Assembly (NCBI GenBank): GCA_028872975.1
Contig: JAGWNV010000005.1
Coordinates: 1-23,122, forward strand
From: Acidobacteriota bacterium
GTDB taxonomy: Bacteria; Actinomycetota; Acidimicrobiia; Acidimicrobiales; UBA8190
Direction: 5' to 3'
DNA: 23,122 nt
In this document: one piece after another, positions 1 to 8,040 of the stretch
How positions within the stretch are numbered: the first letter of the stretch is position 1
How the letters are laid out: each line of letters opens with the position of its first letter
The notes under the pieces: generated by a model
The model's input: only the letters and a program-made list of their open reading frames with translations
Database searches by the model: none
Told to the model about the DNA's origin: nothing
Position numbers and translations under genes: made by a program

Positions 1-1038
1 GAATCCCTGGGGGAGGCCTTCGAGAGCGACCTGGTGCGGGGGGTCGTCCTCACCGACGGGCTCGTGGGGACCTTCAGCCGATCCGACGATCCCTCCCTCG
101 TGCAGAACCGTTGCTTCCTGTACCACGTGGTCGGGAACGGGACGGGGGAGTGGCGGGTGCCGGTGGGAGGCATGGGCGCTCTCACCGACGCGCTGGCGAC
201 GGCGGCAGCCGGTGCCGGCGCCGAGCTGAGGACGAGGACCGAGGTCGTCCGGATCGACGCCGACGGGCGGCGGGCCGAAGTCGAGCTCGCCGACGGCACC
301 AGGCACCCGGTGGCAGCGGTCCTCTCCGGGGCGGCCCCGTCGGTGCTCGAGCGCCTCCTCGGCCGCCCTCGGGTGGAGGACCCGGCCGTCGGCGCACAGG
401 TGAAGGTCAACATGGTCGTCGAGCGCCTGCCGCACCTTCGCGCCGGCGTCGACCCGGTCACCGCCTTCACCGGCACCCTCCACGTCAACGAAGGTCACGG
501 GGGGCTCGACGCCGCCTGGGCCGCCGCCTCCGGTGGCGCCCTCCCCGAGCCGGTGCCCTGCGAGGTCTACTGCCACTCCCTCACCGACGACACCGTCCTC
601 GGGCCCGAGCTCCGGCGGTCGGGTGCCCACACCCTGAGCCTCTTCTCCCTCCAGACACCGCCGTCGGTGATCGGAGCCGGGCCCGCCGGCAAGGAGGCGG
701 CCGGTCGTGGTTGTCTCGACTCTCTCCAGTCGGTCCTGGCCGAGCCCCTCGAGGACGTCCTCCTCCGGACGCCCGACGGAGCGGCCTGTGTCGACGCCCA
801 CACCCCGTCCGACCTCGAGGAGGCGCTCGGGCTCCCGGGCGGGAACATCTTCCACGGCTCCCTCCGGTGGCCCTGGGCCGAGGAGGCCGGCGAGGTGGGT
901 CGGTGGGGGACCGAGACCGACCTCGCCAACGTCTTCCTCTGCGGGGCCGGGGCCCGCCGTGGTGGTGGTGTCAGCGGCATCGGGGGCCACAACGCCGCCA
1001 TGGCGGCCCTGGGACTCCTCGGAGCGTTGGCCGACTGA
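1..1038 (+). CDS. FAD-dependent NAD(P)/FAD oxidoreductase, PYROXD2/phytoene desaturase-like (5' end outside window)
   Basis: The reading frame is open from the first base, so the gene is truncated by the window edge; about 345 C-terminal residues are visible. The C-terminal block, with GGNIFHGSL followed by VFLCGAGARRGGGVSGIGGHN near the end, is the FAD-binding signature of the phytoene desaturase/PYROXD2 branch of amine-oxidase-fold flavoproteins. The region beginning VPVGGMGALTDALA matches the family's PxGGMGxLxxAL segment. The N-terminal dinucleotide-binding GxGxxG motif must lie upstream. Family members oxidise or isomerise C-C bonds of isoprenoid or related lipids. The substrate here is unknown. 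A GTG at 34 could be mistaken for a start, but the frame continues upstream with matching coding character. It converges on the thiolase gene with only 12 bp between the stop codons. Confidence 0.85.
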   Translation, partial: ESLGEAFESDLVRGVVLTDGLVGTFSRSDDPSLVQNRCFLYHVVGNGTGEWRVPVGGMGALTDALATAAAGAGAELRTRTEVVRIDADGRRAEVELADGTRHPVAAVLSGAAPSVLERLLGRPRVEDPAVGAQVKVNMVVERLPHLRAGVDPVTAFTGTLHVNEGHGGLDAAWAAASGGALPEPVPCEVYCHSLTDDTVLGPELRRSGAHTLSLFSLQTPPSVIGAGPAGKEAAGRGCLDSLQSVLAEPLEDVLLRTPDGAACVDAHTPSDLEEALGLPGGNIFHGSLRWPWAEEAGEVGRWGTETDLANVFLCGAGARRGGGVSGIGGHNAAMAALGLLGALAD

Positions 1039-1050
1039 GGAAGCCGGGCC

Positions 1051-2229
1051 TCAGTCCAGTCGTTCGATGACCGTGGCGTTGGCCTGGCCGCCGCCCTCGC
1101 ACATCGTCTGGAGCCCGTACCGGCCGCCCGTCCGCTCGAGCTCGCCCAGCAGGGTGGCCATGATCCGGGCCCCCGAGCAACCCGTCGGGTGGCCGATGGC
1201 GATGGCCCCCCCGTTGGGGTTCACCTTGGTCATGTCGGGGCGGAACTCCCGCTCCCAGGCGAGCACCACCGAGGCGAAGGCCTCGTTGATCTCGATGACG
1301 TCGAAGTCCTCGAGGGCCATCTTCGCCTTGGAGAGCACCAACCGGGTGGCGGGGATGGGGGCGGTCAGCATGATCTCGGGGTCGTTGGCGGCCACCGCCA
1401 TGGTGTGGAACCGGGCCCGGGGCCGGAGCCCCAGGGCGGCGGCCCGCTCCTCGGTCATTACGAGGACGGCGGCGGCGCCGTCGGAGATCTGCGAGGAGGT
1501 GCCGGCGGTCACCTGGCCGTCCTCCCGGAAGGCCGGCTTGAGCGAGGCGAGCCTCTCGAGGCTCGTGTCCCGGCGGACCCCTTCGTCGAAGGAGACGAGC
1601 TCGCCCTCCTCGTCCTCGGCCCCGGCGACCTTGGCGGGCAGGGAGACCGTCTCGTGGTCGAACCGGCCCTCGTCCTGGGCCCGGGCCGCCCGCCGATGGG
1701 ACTCGAGGGCGAGGGCGTCCATCTCCTCCCGGCTCACCGACCACCGGCGGGCGATCTCCTCGGCGCAGTCGCCCTGGTGCACGAGGGCGAACCGCCGGAG
1801 GTATGCGGGACCGTAGGCCTCGCCCGGTCCCGGCTCGGTGGTGGCGCCGATGGGCACCCGGCTCATCGACTCGATCCCCCCGCCGATGACGACGTCCATC
1901 GCCCCCGACATCACGGCCTGGGCGGCGAAGTGGACGGCCTGCTGGGCCGAGCCGCACTGGCGGTCGACGGTCGTGCCCGGCACGGTCTCGGGGAACCCGG
2001 CGGCCAGCGCGGCGTTGCGGGCGATGTTCATGGCCTGCTCGCCCACGGTCATCGTGCATCCCATGATCACGTCCTCGACGAGGGCGGGGTCGAGGTCGTT
2101 GCGCGACAGCAGGGCCCGGAGGGGCTCGGCGGCGAGGTCGACGGGGTGCCAGCCCGAGAGCCGCCCCCCGCGTCGTCCGACCGGTGTGCGGACTGCGTCG
2201 ACGATGACGGCCTGCGGCATGACCGCCAT
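1051..2229 (-). CDS. Acetyl-CoA C-acyltransferase (thiolase, FadA type)
   Basis: This is a full-length thiolase of 392 aa that cleaves 3-ketoacyl-CoA with CoA, the last step of a beta-oxidation round. All catalytic elements are visible: nucleophile Cys92 in VDRQCGSAQQ, Asn315-Glu316 in the NEAFA motif, His347 in GHPTG, and Cys377 in CEGGG. It starts with the usual VIVDAVRTPVGRR strand. The first ATG is at 2229. A second ATG three codons in (2220) fits better with homologues beginning MPxAVIVDAVRTP and has a GGAAG about 10 nt upstream, so either start is possible. It is divergent from the ACAD gene beginning at 2279, across a 49-bp region that holds a palindromic operator. The neighbouring ACAD pairs suggest a degradative rather than biosynthetic thiolase. 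I am confident of the family but not of the chain substrate. Confidence 0.93.
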   Translation of the reverse strand: MAVMPQAVIVDAVRTPVGRRGGRLSGWHPVDLAAEPLRALLSRNDLDPALVEDVIMGCTMTVGEQAMNIARNAALAAGFPETVPGTTVDRQCGSAQQAVHFAAQAVMSGAMDVVIGGGIESMSRVPIGATTEPGPGEAYGPAYLRRFALVHQGDCAEEIARRWSVSREEMDALALESHRRAARAQDEGRFDHETVSLPAKVAGAEDEEGELVSFDEGVRRDTSLERLASLKPAFREDGQVTAGTSSQISDGAAAVLVMTEERAAALGLRPRARFHTMAVAANDPEIMLTAPIPATRLVLSKAKMALEDFDVIEINEAFASVVLAWEREFRPDMTKVNPNGGAIAIGHPTGCSGARIMATLLGELERTGGRYGLQTMCEGGGQANATVIERLD

Positions 2230-2250
2230 TCTTCCACCGTTTGCCCGCTT

Positions 2251-2267
2251 TCTGATCCTGTGTCAGA
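2251..2267. promoter_or_regulatory. Palindromic operator in the thiolase/ACAD divergent promoter region
   Basis: TCTGATCCTGTGTCAGA is a 17-bp inverted repeat with 5-bp perfect arms (TCTGA/TCAGA). It shares GTCAGATTCG with the operator at 18250-18264, and it lies midway between the divergent starts at 2229 and 2279. On the plus strand it overlaps a weak -10-like CAGATT (2264-2269) nine bases before the ATG at 2279. This is the least conserved of the three related sites. Repressor binding is inferred from symmetry and recurrence. Confidence 0.55.
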
Positions 2268-2278
2268 TTCGCGCGCCC

Positions 2279-3451
2279 ATGGACCTCCGCTTCGGCCCCG
2301 ACCAGGAGCGGCTGCGCGTCGAGGCGCGGGACTGGCTGGAGGCGCACGTGCCCCGTGCCGGCAACGGCGGCCCCCTCCCGTCGCTCGACACCGCCGAGGG
2401 CTTCGACGCGCACCGGGTCTGGGAGCGGACGATGTTCGAGGCCCGCTGGGCCGTCGTCTCCTGGCCCGAGCGGTACGGGGGACGCGACGGAGGGCTCTTC
2501 GACTGGCTCGTCTTCGAAGAGGAGTACTACCGGGCCCAGGCGCCGACGCGGGTGGGGCAGAACGGGATCTTCCTCCTCGCCCCCACCCTCTTCGAGTTCG
2601 GCACCGAGGAGCAGAAGGACCGGTACCTCCCACCCATGGCGTCGGGAGAGGAGATCTGGTGCCAGGGATGGTCGGAGCCCGACGCCGGGAGCGATCTCGC
2701 CGCCATCCGGAGCCGGGCCGACCGGCGCGGTGGGGACTGGGTCCTGAACGGCCAGAAGACCTGGTGCTCCCGGGGCGCCTTCGCCGACTGGCTCTTCGGG
2801 CTCTTCCGGTCCGACCCCGCCGCCGAGCGGCACCGGGGTCTCACCTACTTCCTCGTCCCCATGGACGCGCCGGGCGTCACGGTCCGGCCCATCGCCCAGC
2901 TCGACGGGGAGACGGGGTTCGCCGAGGTCTTCTTCGACGACGTGGTGGTGCCCGACGCCCAGGTCCTCGGCGAGGCCCACCGGGGCTGGGAGGTGGCCAT
3001 GGCCACCGCCGGCTCGGAGCGGGGCCTGTCGTTGCGGAGCCCGGCCCGCTACACCGAGGCGGCGGCCCGGCTCGTGGCGCTCCACCGGCGCTGTGCCGAG
3101 CGTCACCCCGTACGCGCCGCCCGGTTGGCCGACGCCGTCGCCAAGGCGGTGGTCGACGCCGAGGCCTACCGATACCACACCTATATGACCGCCACCCGGG
3201 TCCTCGCCGGCGGGTCGGTCGGCGCCGAGGCGTCGATGAACAAGGTCTTCTGGTCCGAGACCGACCTCGCCATCCACCGCACCGCCCTCGAGCTCCTCGG
3301 CCCCGAGGCCGAGCTCCTCGACGACGAAGGCCGCCCGCCGGCGTGGCTCGACGGCTACCTCTTCGCCCTGGCCGGCCCCATCTACGCCGGCACCAACGAG
3401 ATCCAGCGCAACGTGGTGGCCGAGCGGGTACTCGGCCTGCCCCGGGCCTGA
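2279..3451 (+). CDS. Acyl-CoA dehydrogenase, long (alpha-type) subunit, pair 1
   Basis: This is an FAD-dependent ACAD of 390 aa that introduces an alpha,beta double bond into an acyl-CoA. The N-terminal helical domain is followed by the FAD/substrate loop IWCQGWSEPDAGSD (about 126-139), the beta domain, and the C-terminal helical domain ending in AGTNEIQRNVVAERVLGLP. The usual catalytic Glu of the EGT motif is Ala (residue 370), so any base must come from elsewhere. The open frame extends far upstream (to 1838), but that part is antisense to the thiolase. The ATG at 2279, which gives MDLRFGPDQERLR, is the natural family start and is probably leaderless. The short ACAD gene begins 23 bp after its stop. 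Together they resemble the paired genes for mycobacterial heterotetrameric FadE enzymes (family knowledge). The substrate is unknown. Confidence 0.9.
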   Translation: MDLRFGPDQERLRVEARDWLEAHVPRAGNGGPLPSLDTAEGFDAHRVWERTMFEARWAVVSWPERYGGRDGGLFDWLVFEEEYYRAQAPTRVGQNGIFLLAPTLFEFGTEEQKDRYLPPMASGEEIWCQGWSEPDAGSDLAAIRSRADRRGGDWVLNGQKTWCSRGAFADWLFGLFRSDPAAERHRGLTYFLVPMDAPGVTVRPIAQLDGETGFAEVFFDDVVVPDAQVLGEAHRGWEVAMATAGSERGLSLRSPARYTEAAARLVALHRRCAERHPVRAARLADAVAKAVVDAEAYRYHTYMTATRVLAGGSVGAEASMNKVFWSETDLAIHRTALELLGPEAELLDDEGRPPAWLDGYLFALAGPIYAGTNEIQRNVVAERVLGLPRA

Positions 3452-3474
3452 CGGGCGAGAGCCGAGCCGGGACG

Positions 3475-4524
3475 GTGCAGTTCGCCTTCGACGACCGCCA
3501 GGTCGAGTTCCGGGCACAGCTCCGGGCACTGGCGGAGAAGGAGTGCACGCCGGCGGACCTCCGGGCGGCATGGGAGTCGGCCCCGGGTTGGTCGGCCGAC
3601 CGCTGGCGAGCGCTCGGCGACATGGGGATCCTCGCCGTCACCGTGCCCGAGGCGCAGGGGGGACTGGGGCTCGGGTTCGTCGACCTCGTCCTGCTCCTCG
3701 AGGAGGCGGGACGGAGCGGCCTGCCCGAGCCCGTTGTGGAGACGGTGGCGGTGGCGGCCCCGCTCTTCGCCGCCCTCGGGACCGACGCGTCGGGGCGGTG
3801 GCTGGAGGGGATCGCCTCGGGCGAGGTCGCCGTCGGCGTCGCCGCTCCGCCCGGCGCGCCGGAGGGGCCGGGTGGACCGGTCCTCGTGAACGCCGGCGGG
3901 GCGCTCCTCGTGTTGCCGTCGGCCGGCGGCGCGCTCCACGTCGTCGAGACGACGGGCGCCGGTTCGGCCGGGCTGGCGCTCGAGCCGAAGCGGTCCGTCG
4001 ACGGGGCCCGGCACCTGGTCGAGGTCGGCGGCGAGCCTCCGGCCGAGACGGAGGTGGCCGCCGCCGGTCCCGGCCTCGAGCTCTGGCGCCGGGCCTGCGA
4101 CCGGGGCGCGTGGGGGACGGCCGCCGTGCTCCTCGGCGTGGCCGACCGGCTGGTGGGCTTCGGTGCCGAACACGCCAAGGCCCGGGTGCAGTTCGGCAAG
4201 CCCATCGGGTCCTTCCAGGCCGTGAAGCACCATCTCGCCGGCGCCCTCGTGCGCCTCGAGTTCGCCCGCCCGCTCGTCTACGCCGCCGCCTGGGCCCTCG
4301 ACGAAGGCGACGAGGAGGCGCCCCGGCTCGTCTCGATGGCCAAGTCGGCGGCCTCCGACGCCGCCTCCGTGGCGGCCTCGGTGGCGCTCCAGGTCCACGG
4401 GGCCATCGGCTACACCTGGGAGCACGACCTGCACCTCTGGATGAAGCGGGCCTGGGCGCTCGGGGCCGCCTGGGGCGACGCCGGCTGGCACCGGGCCCGG
4501 CTCCTCGGGCAGATCTCCTGGTAG
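3475..4524 (+). CDS. Acyl-CoA dehydrogenase, short (beta-type) subunit, pair 1
   Basis: This ACAD-family protein has 349 aa from a GTG start giving (M)QFAFDDRQVEFRAQLRALAEKE. It has the N-terminal helical domain with PEAQGGLGLGFVDLVLLLEEAGR (59-80). A shortened, low-complexity Ala/Gly-rich middle domain lacks the WCQGxSEPDAGSD loop of its partner. The C-terminal helical domain contains KARVQFGKPIGSFQAVKH (235-251) and LQVHGAIGYTWEHDLHLWMKR (305-325). It ends soon after that, without the EGT...IQR segment. The two subunits are therefore complementary: each lacks elements the other supplies. This is expected of alpha2beta2 ACADs with one FAD per heterodimer, as described for mycobacterial steroid FadE pairs. 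It lies 23 bp downstream of the long subunit, in the same transcription unit. Confidence 0.87.
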   Translation: MQFAFDDRQVEFRAQLRALAEKECTPADLRAAWESAPGWSADRWRALGDMGILAVTVPEAQGGLGLGFVDLVLLLEEAGRSGLPEPVVETVAVAAPLFAALGTDASGRWLEGIASGEVAVGVAAPPGAPEGPGGPVLVNAGGALLVLPSAGGALHVVETTGAGSAGLALEPKRSVDGARHLVEVGGEPPAETEVAAAGPGLELWRRACDRGAWGTAAVLLGVADRLVGFGAEHAKARVQFGKPIGSFQAVKHHLAGALVRLEFARPLVYAAAWALDEGDEEAPRLVSMAKSAASDAASVAASVALQVHGAIGYTWEHDLHLWMKRAWALGAAWGDAGWHRARLLGQISW

Positions 4525-4556
4525 GAGGTCCAAGGTGGGCCCCGCCGCGCCGCCCG

Positions 4557-4578
4557 GTCAGACCTGACACCCCGTCAG
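4557..4578. promoter_or_regulatory. Operator of the amidohydrolase promoter (CTGAC-N5-GTCAG, plus an extra half site)
   Basis: CTGACACCCCGTCAG (4564-4578) is a perfect 5-bp-arm palindrome with a 5-bp spacer. A further GTCAG at 4557-4561 pairs with the central CTGAC across 2 bp, so three half-sites lie in a row. The 27 bp from 4561 to 4587 match 18247-18273 at 24 positions, an exceptional conservation between two distant intergenic regions. The first arm coincides with the -35 element CTGACA (4564-4569), so a bound protein should block transcription. Confidence 0.72.
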
Positions 4579-4587
4579 ATCCGTCGG

Positions 4588-4593
4588 TAGGAT
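4588..4593 (+). promoter_or_regulatory. -10 box of a leaderless promoter for the amidohydrolase
   Basis: TAGGAT fits the actinobacterial TANNNT -10 pattern. It lies 18 bp after CTGACA (4564-4569, 5 of 6 matches to TTGACA) and only 6 nt before the GTG start at 4600. Transcription would begin at or next to the start codon, which explains the absence of a Shine-Dalgarno sequence. Confidence 0.6.
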
Positions 4594-4599
4594 GCGGCG

Positions 4600-5802
4600 G
4601 TGGCCGAGCTGCCCCTGATCGTCTCCGTCGACGACCACGTCGTCGAACCGCCCAACGTGTGGAGCGACCGGCTGCCCGCCAAGTACCAGGACGTCGGCCC
4701 CCGGATCGTGCGGGCGCCGATGGGCGAGATCACATTCGTGGGCGGGAAGCTCACCGTGAAGCCGGGCAGCGAGGGCGACCCCACCGACTGGTGGTACTAC
4801 GAGGAGCTTCGTCGTCCCCTCCTCCGTCTCGACGCCGCCGCCGGCGTGCCCCGGGACGAGGTCACCATGAAGGGGATCACCTACGAGGACATGCGCCCGG
4901 GCGCCTACCAGGTGAAGCCCCGGCTCGAGGACATGGACGTGAACCACCTCGAGGCCTCCCTGTGCTTCCCGACCTTCCCCCGGTTCTGCGGCCAGACCTT
5001 CTTAGAGGCCAAGGACAAGGAGCTCGGCCTCCTCTGCGTGAAGGCCTACAACGACTGGATGGTCGACGAGTGGTGCGGGGAGTCGGACCGCCGGCTCGTC
5101 CCGCTCTGTCTCATCCCGCTGTGGGACGCCCAGCTCGCCGCCGAGGAGATCCGGCGCAACGCCGAGCGGGGCGTGCGGGCGGTCTGCTTCAGCGAGATCC
5201 CCCCCTTCCTGGGGCTGCCCTCCGTGCACGACCCCGAGAACTACTGGGACCCCTTCTTCGCCGCCTGTGCCGAGACGGGGACGGTGGTGAACATGCACAT
5301 CGGGTCGTCGTCGAAGATGCCGTCGACCTCCGGCGACGCCCCCCCGGCGGTGGGGTCGACCCTCACCCACACCAACGCCACCTTCTCGGTGGTGGACTTC
5401 CTGTTCTCCGGCGTCCTCGTCCGGTTCCCCACCCTCCAGCTCGCCTACTCCGAGGGCCAGATCGGCTGGATCCCCTACATCCTCGAGCGGGCCGACACCG
5501 TCTGGCTCGAGAACCGGGGCTGGGGGGGCGTGGCCGACAAGGTCCCCGAGCCGCCCTCGACCTACTTCCGCCGCCAGGTCACCGGCTGCTTCTTCGACGA
5601 CGCCCACGGGCTCAGGTCGGTGGAGGAGATCGGCGCCGACCGGATCACCTACGAGTCCGACTACCCCCACTCGGACTCGACGTGGCCCCACACCAAGGAG
5701 GTCGCCGAGCGCCAGATGGCGGAGCTCGACGACGAGACGAGGCGGAAGATCGTCCGGGGCAACGCCATCGCCCTCTACGGCCTGGACTACCTGGCGCCCT
5801 AG
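4600..5802 (+). CDS. Metal-dependent amidohydrolase (Amidohydrolase_2/ACMSD-like TIM barrel)
   Basis: This 400-aa protein belongs to the Amidohydrolase_2 family, whose members hydrolyse or decarboxylate ring compounds with one divalent metal. The N-terminal VSVDDHVVEPPNVW gives Asp11-x-His13, matching the Glu-x-His metal pair of gamma-resorcylate decarboxylase-like members rather than HxH. Further likely ligands are His233 (NMHIGSS) and Asp354 in YESDYPHSDSTWP, with His357 close by. This subtype is common beside ACAD genes in actinobacterial catabolic clusters, but its reaction there is not established. The GTG start is fixed by a -10 box 6 nt upstream. A TTA leucine codon (codon 135, 5002-5004) is unusual in such GC-rich DNA. 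It is followed after 26 bp by the second ACAD pair, probably as one operon. Confidence 0.88.
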   Translation: MAELPLIVSVDDHVVEPPNVWSDRLPAKYQDVGPRIVRAPMGEITFVGGKLTVKPGSEGDPTDWWYYEELRRPLLRLDAAAGVPRDEVTMKGITYEDMRPGAYQVKPRLEDMDVNHLEASLCFPTFPRFCGQTFLEAKDKELGLLCVKAYNDWMVDEWCGESDRRLVPLCLIPLWDAQLAAEEIRRNAERGVRAVCFSEIPPFLGLPSVHDPENYWDPFFAACAETGTVVNMHIGSSSKMPSTSGDAPPAVGSTLTHTNATFSVVDFLFSGVLVRFPTLQLAYSEGQIGWIPYILERADTVWLENRGWGGVADKVPEPPSTYFRRQVTGCFFDDAHGLRSVEEIGADRITYESDYPHSDSTWPHTKEVAERQMAELDDETRRKIVRGNAIALYGLDYLAP

Positions 5803-5828
5803 CCGGGCGCTGGCCGGTCGAGGGCACG

Positions 5829-7016
5829 TTGGATCTGCGCTACACCGACGCCGAGGAGGCGTTCCGGGCCGAGCTGCGAGCCTGGCTCGCCGAGGTCGTC
5901 CCCACGCTCGGCCCCCGGCCTGCGCTCACCGACTGGCCGGCGCGGCGCGCCTACGACACGTCGTGGCAGGGGATGCTCTACGACGCCGGCTACGCCGGCA
6001 TCGACTGGCCCGTCGAGGGCGGGGGCCGGGGGGCGAGCCCCGTCGAACAGCTCGTCTACCTCGAGGAGCTCGAGCGGGCCCACGCCCCCTATGTGGGGGT
6101 CAACTTCGTGGGACTCCTCCACGCCGGGCCGACGATCGCGGTCGAGGGGACACCCGAGCAGCGGGCCCGGTTCCTGCCCCCCATCCTCAAAGGCGAGCAG
6201 GTCTGGTGCCAGGGCTTCTCCGAGCCCGACGCCGGGAGCGACCTCGCCGCCCTGCGGACCCGGGCCGTGCGCGACGGCGACGAGTACGTGGTGACCGGCT
6301 CGAAGATCTGGACGTCGCACGCCGAGGTGGCCGACCTCTGCGAGCTGCTGGTGCGGACCGGGGAGGAAGGGTCCCGGCACTCGGGGATCACCTGGCTTGC
6401 CATGGAGATGGACCGGCCCGGCATCGAGATCCGTCCCCTCGAGACCATCGGCCGCTCCACCGAGTTCGCCGAGCTCTTCCTCGACGGCGTCCGGGTGCCC
6501 GTCGGGAACCGGGTGGGGGAGGAGAACGACGGCTGGCGGGTGACGATGGTGACGCTCAGCTTCGAGCGCGGCACGGCCTTCGTCGGGGAGCTGCTCCAGT
6601 CGATGGAGGAGCTCCGCAGGATCCGGTCCCTGGCCCGGCGCGTCGGCCTCTGGGACGACCCCGAGGTCCGGCACCGGACCGGCCAGCTCGGCGCCGAGCT
6701 CGACGCCCTGTGGGCCCTCACCCGGCGCAACGTCTCCCAGGCGGCCCGCACCGGGGTACCCGGACTCGGTGGGAGCGTCTTCAAGTTGGCCTTCTCCGAG
6801 CTCCGCCAGCGGCTGGCCACCCTGGGGCTCGAGCTCCTCGGCTCGGCCGGGCTCGCCTGGGACGAGCTCGAGGCCACCGACGGATCGGGGCCCATCGGCA
6901 ACACCCGGCTGCTCGAGCAGTGGATCGGGAGCTTCTCCCGGACCATCGCGGCGGGGACCTCGCAGATCCAGCGCAACATCGTCGCCGAGCGGATCCTCGG
7001 CCTGCCCAAGGGATAG
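5829..7016 (+). CDS. Acyl-CoA dehydrogenase, long (alpha-type) subunit, pair 2
   Basis: This 395-aa ACAD is paralogous to the gene at 2279. It has the same order: N-terminal helices, the VWCQGFSEPDAGSDLAALRTRA loop (about 125-146), the beta domain, and a C-terminal domain ending AGTSQIQRNIVAERILGLP. As in pair 1, the EGT catalytic Glu is replaced by Ala (375). The start is TTG at 5829, giving (M)DLRYTDAEEAFRAELRAWL, with GAGGG a few bases upstream. The open frame is longer, but the upstream part overlaps the amidohydrolase in another frame and has shadow composition. It lies 26 bp downstream of the amidohydrolase and 8 bp upstream of the short subunit. Family assignment is secure. The heteromeric state is inferred from pairing. 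Confidence 0.9.
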   Translation: MDLRYTDAEEAFRAELRAWLAEVVPTLGPRPALTDWPARRAYDTSWQGMLYDAGYAGIDWPVEGGGRGASPVEQLVYLEELERAHAPYVGVNFVGLLHAGPTIAVEGTPEQRARFLPPILKGEQVWCQGFSEPDAGSDLAALRTRAVRDGDEYVVTGSKIWTSHAEVADLCELLVRTGEEGSRHSGITWLAMEMDRPGIEIRPLETIGRSTEFAELFLDGVRVPVGNRVGEENDGWRVTMVTLSFERGTAFVGELLQSMEELRRIRSLARRVGLWDDPEVRHRTGQLGAELDALWALTRRNVSQAARTGVPGLGGSVFKLAFSELRQRLATLGLELLGSAGLAWDELEATDGSGPIGNTRLLEQWIGSFSRTIAAGTSQIQRNIVAERILGLPKG

Positions 7017-7024
7017 GCGGGAGC

Positions 7025-8005
7025 GTGGACTTCGAGCTCTCCGATGACGAGCGGTCGCTGGCCGACGGCATGCGGCGGCTGTGCGAGGGCCGGTTCCCGA
7101 TGGAGAGGGTCCGGGCCGGGGAAGGGCGGCGTGCGCTCGACACCGAGGGCTGGTCGGCGCTCGCCGAGGCCGGGGTGTTCTCCCTGCGGCTGGCCGACGA
7201 GGAGGGGGGAGCCGATCTCGGCACCGCCGCCGCCGCCGTCGTCTTCGAGGAGCTCGGCCGGGCCCTCGTGCCCGGTCCCCTCGCCGCCACCCACGCCGCC
7301 GCCGGGCTCGTGAAGGGGGCGGCCACCGGCGACCGGCCGGTGGGCCTGCTCCGGCGGACCCCGCCCGTGCCCGGCGACCCCCGTCCCGTGCTCGTCGGCG
7401 ACCTCGGGTCGCTCGGCGCCCTCCTCGTCGTGGCCGACGACGGGGTCGAGCTCGTCGAGCCCGACGCCGTCGGTGGGGCACCCGTCGAGGGCGGTCTCGA
7501 CCCCCTCACCCCCCTCTGGCGGCTCGAGGCCGTCCCGAGGGGGACCCCGGTCGGCGACGGGCCGGTGGCCGAGGCGCTGTGGCGGGACTTCCTCGTGGTC
7601 GAGGCGGCGTTCCTCGTCGGGATGGCGGCCGTCACCTCGGAGATGGCCGTCGGCTACGCCAAGGTCCGGCGGCAGTTCGACCGGCCCATCGGGTCGTTCC
7701 AGGCGGTCAAGCATATGTGCGCCGACATGCTGGTGCGGGCCGAGACGGCGCGGGCCGCCGTCCACGCCGCCGCCGTCACCGTGGACCAGCCCGACGTGGG
7801 CGACGCCGTGCGGGCCGCCCACGGCGCCGCCCTCCTCGCCGCCCAGGCGGCCGAGGCCAACGCCCGGGCCTGCATCCAGGTCCACGGAGGCATGGGGTTC
7901 ACCTGGGAGGTGCCCGCCCACCTCTACCTGAAACGCGCCATCGTCCTTTGGCGGGCCCTGGGCCCGGCGACGCGGCTGGCAGACGTGGTGGCCGAGCGGT
8001 TCTGA
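7025..8005 (+). CDS. Acyl-CoA dehydrogenase, short (beta-type) subunit, pair 2
   Basis: This 326-aa ACAD-like protein starts at GTG 7025, (M)DFELSDDERSLADGMRRL, just 8 bp after the long subunit, with GGGAG overlapping the spacer. It carries the EEGGADLGTAAAAVVFEELGRAL segment (59-81), a reduced middle domain, YAKVRRQFDRPIGSFQAVKH (211-230) and IQVHGGMGFTWEVPAHLYLKR (284-304). It then ends without the EGT-IQR segment, as in the short subunit of pair 1. The likely role is to complete the active site and FAD site of the adjacent long subunit. A hairpin downstream (8041-8058) separates it from the next gene, so it may end the amidohydrolase-ACAD operon. Confidence 0.88.
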   Translation: MDFELSDDERSLADGMRRLCEGRFPMERVRAGEGRRALDTEGWSALAEAGVFSLRLADEEGGADLGTAAAAVVFEELGRALVPGPLAATHAAAGLVKGAATGDRPVGLLRRTPPVPGDPRPVLVGDLGSLGALLVVADDGVELVEPDAVGGAPVEGGLDPLTPLWRLEAVPRGTPVGDGPVAEALWRDFLVVEAAFLVGMAAVTSEMAVGYAKVRRQFDRPIGSFQAVKHMCADMLVRAETARAAVHAAAVTVDQPDVGDAVRAAHGAALLAAQAAEANARACIQVHGGMGFTWEVPAHLYLKRAIVLWRALGPATRLADVVAERF

Positions 8006-8040
8006 GCGCGGTCCGGGTCGGCCGGCGCGGCGCGAGGCTG

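Noticed and set aside
1838..2278. Upstream in-frame extension of the long ACAD subunit (pair 1)
   Set aside because: The extra 147 residues are antisense to the thiolase and unlike any ACAD N-terminus. The ATG at 2279 gives the normal family length.
2230..2278. KstR/KstR2-type steroid operator between thiolase and ACAD
   Set aside because: Neither the AAC..GTT nor the CAAG..CTTG pattern is present; the palindrome found is TCTGA...TCAGA.
971..3571. An 866-codon open frame on the minus strand across the thiolase and ACAD genes
   Set aside because: It is an out-of-frame shadow: Pro/Gly/Arg-rich with no domain, and it overlaps two clearly recognised genes. GC-rich codon bias leaves such frames open.
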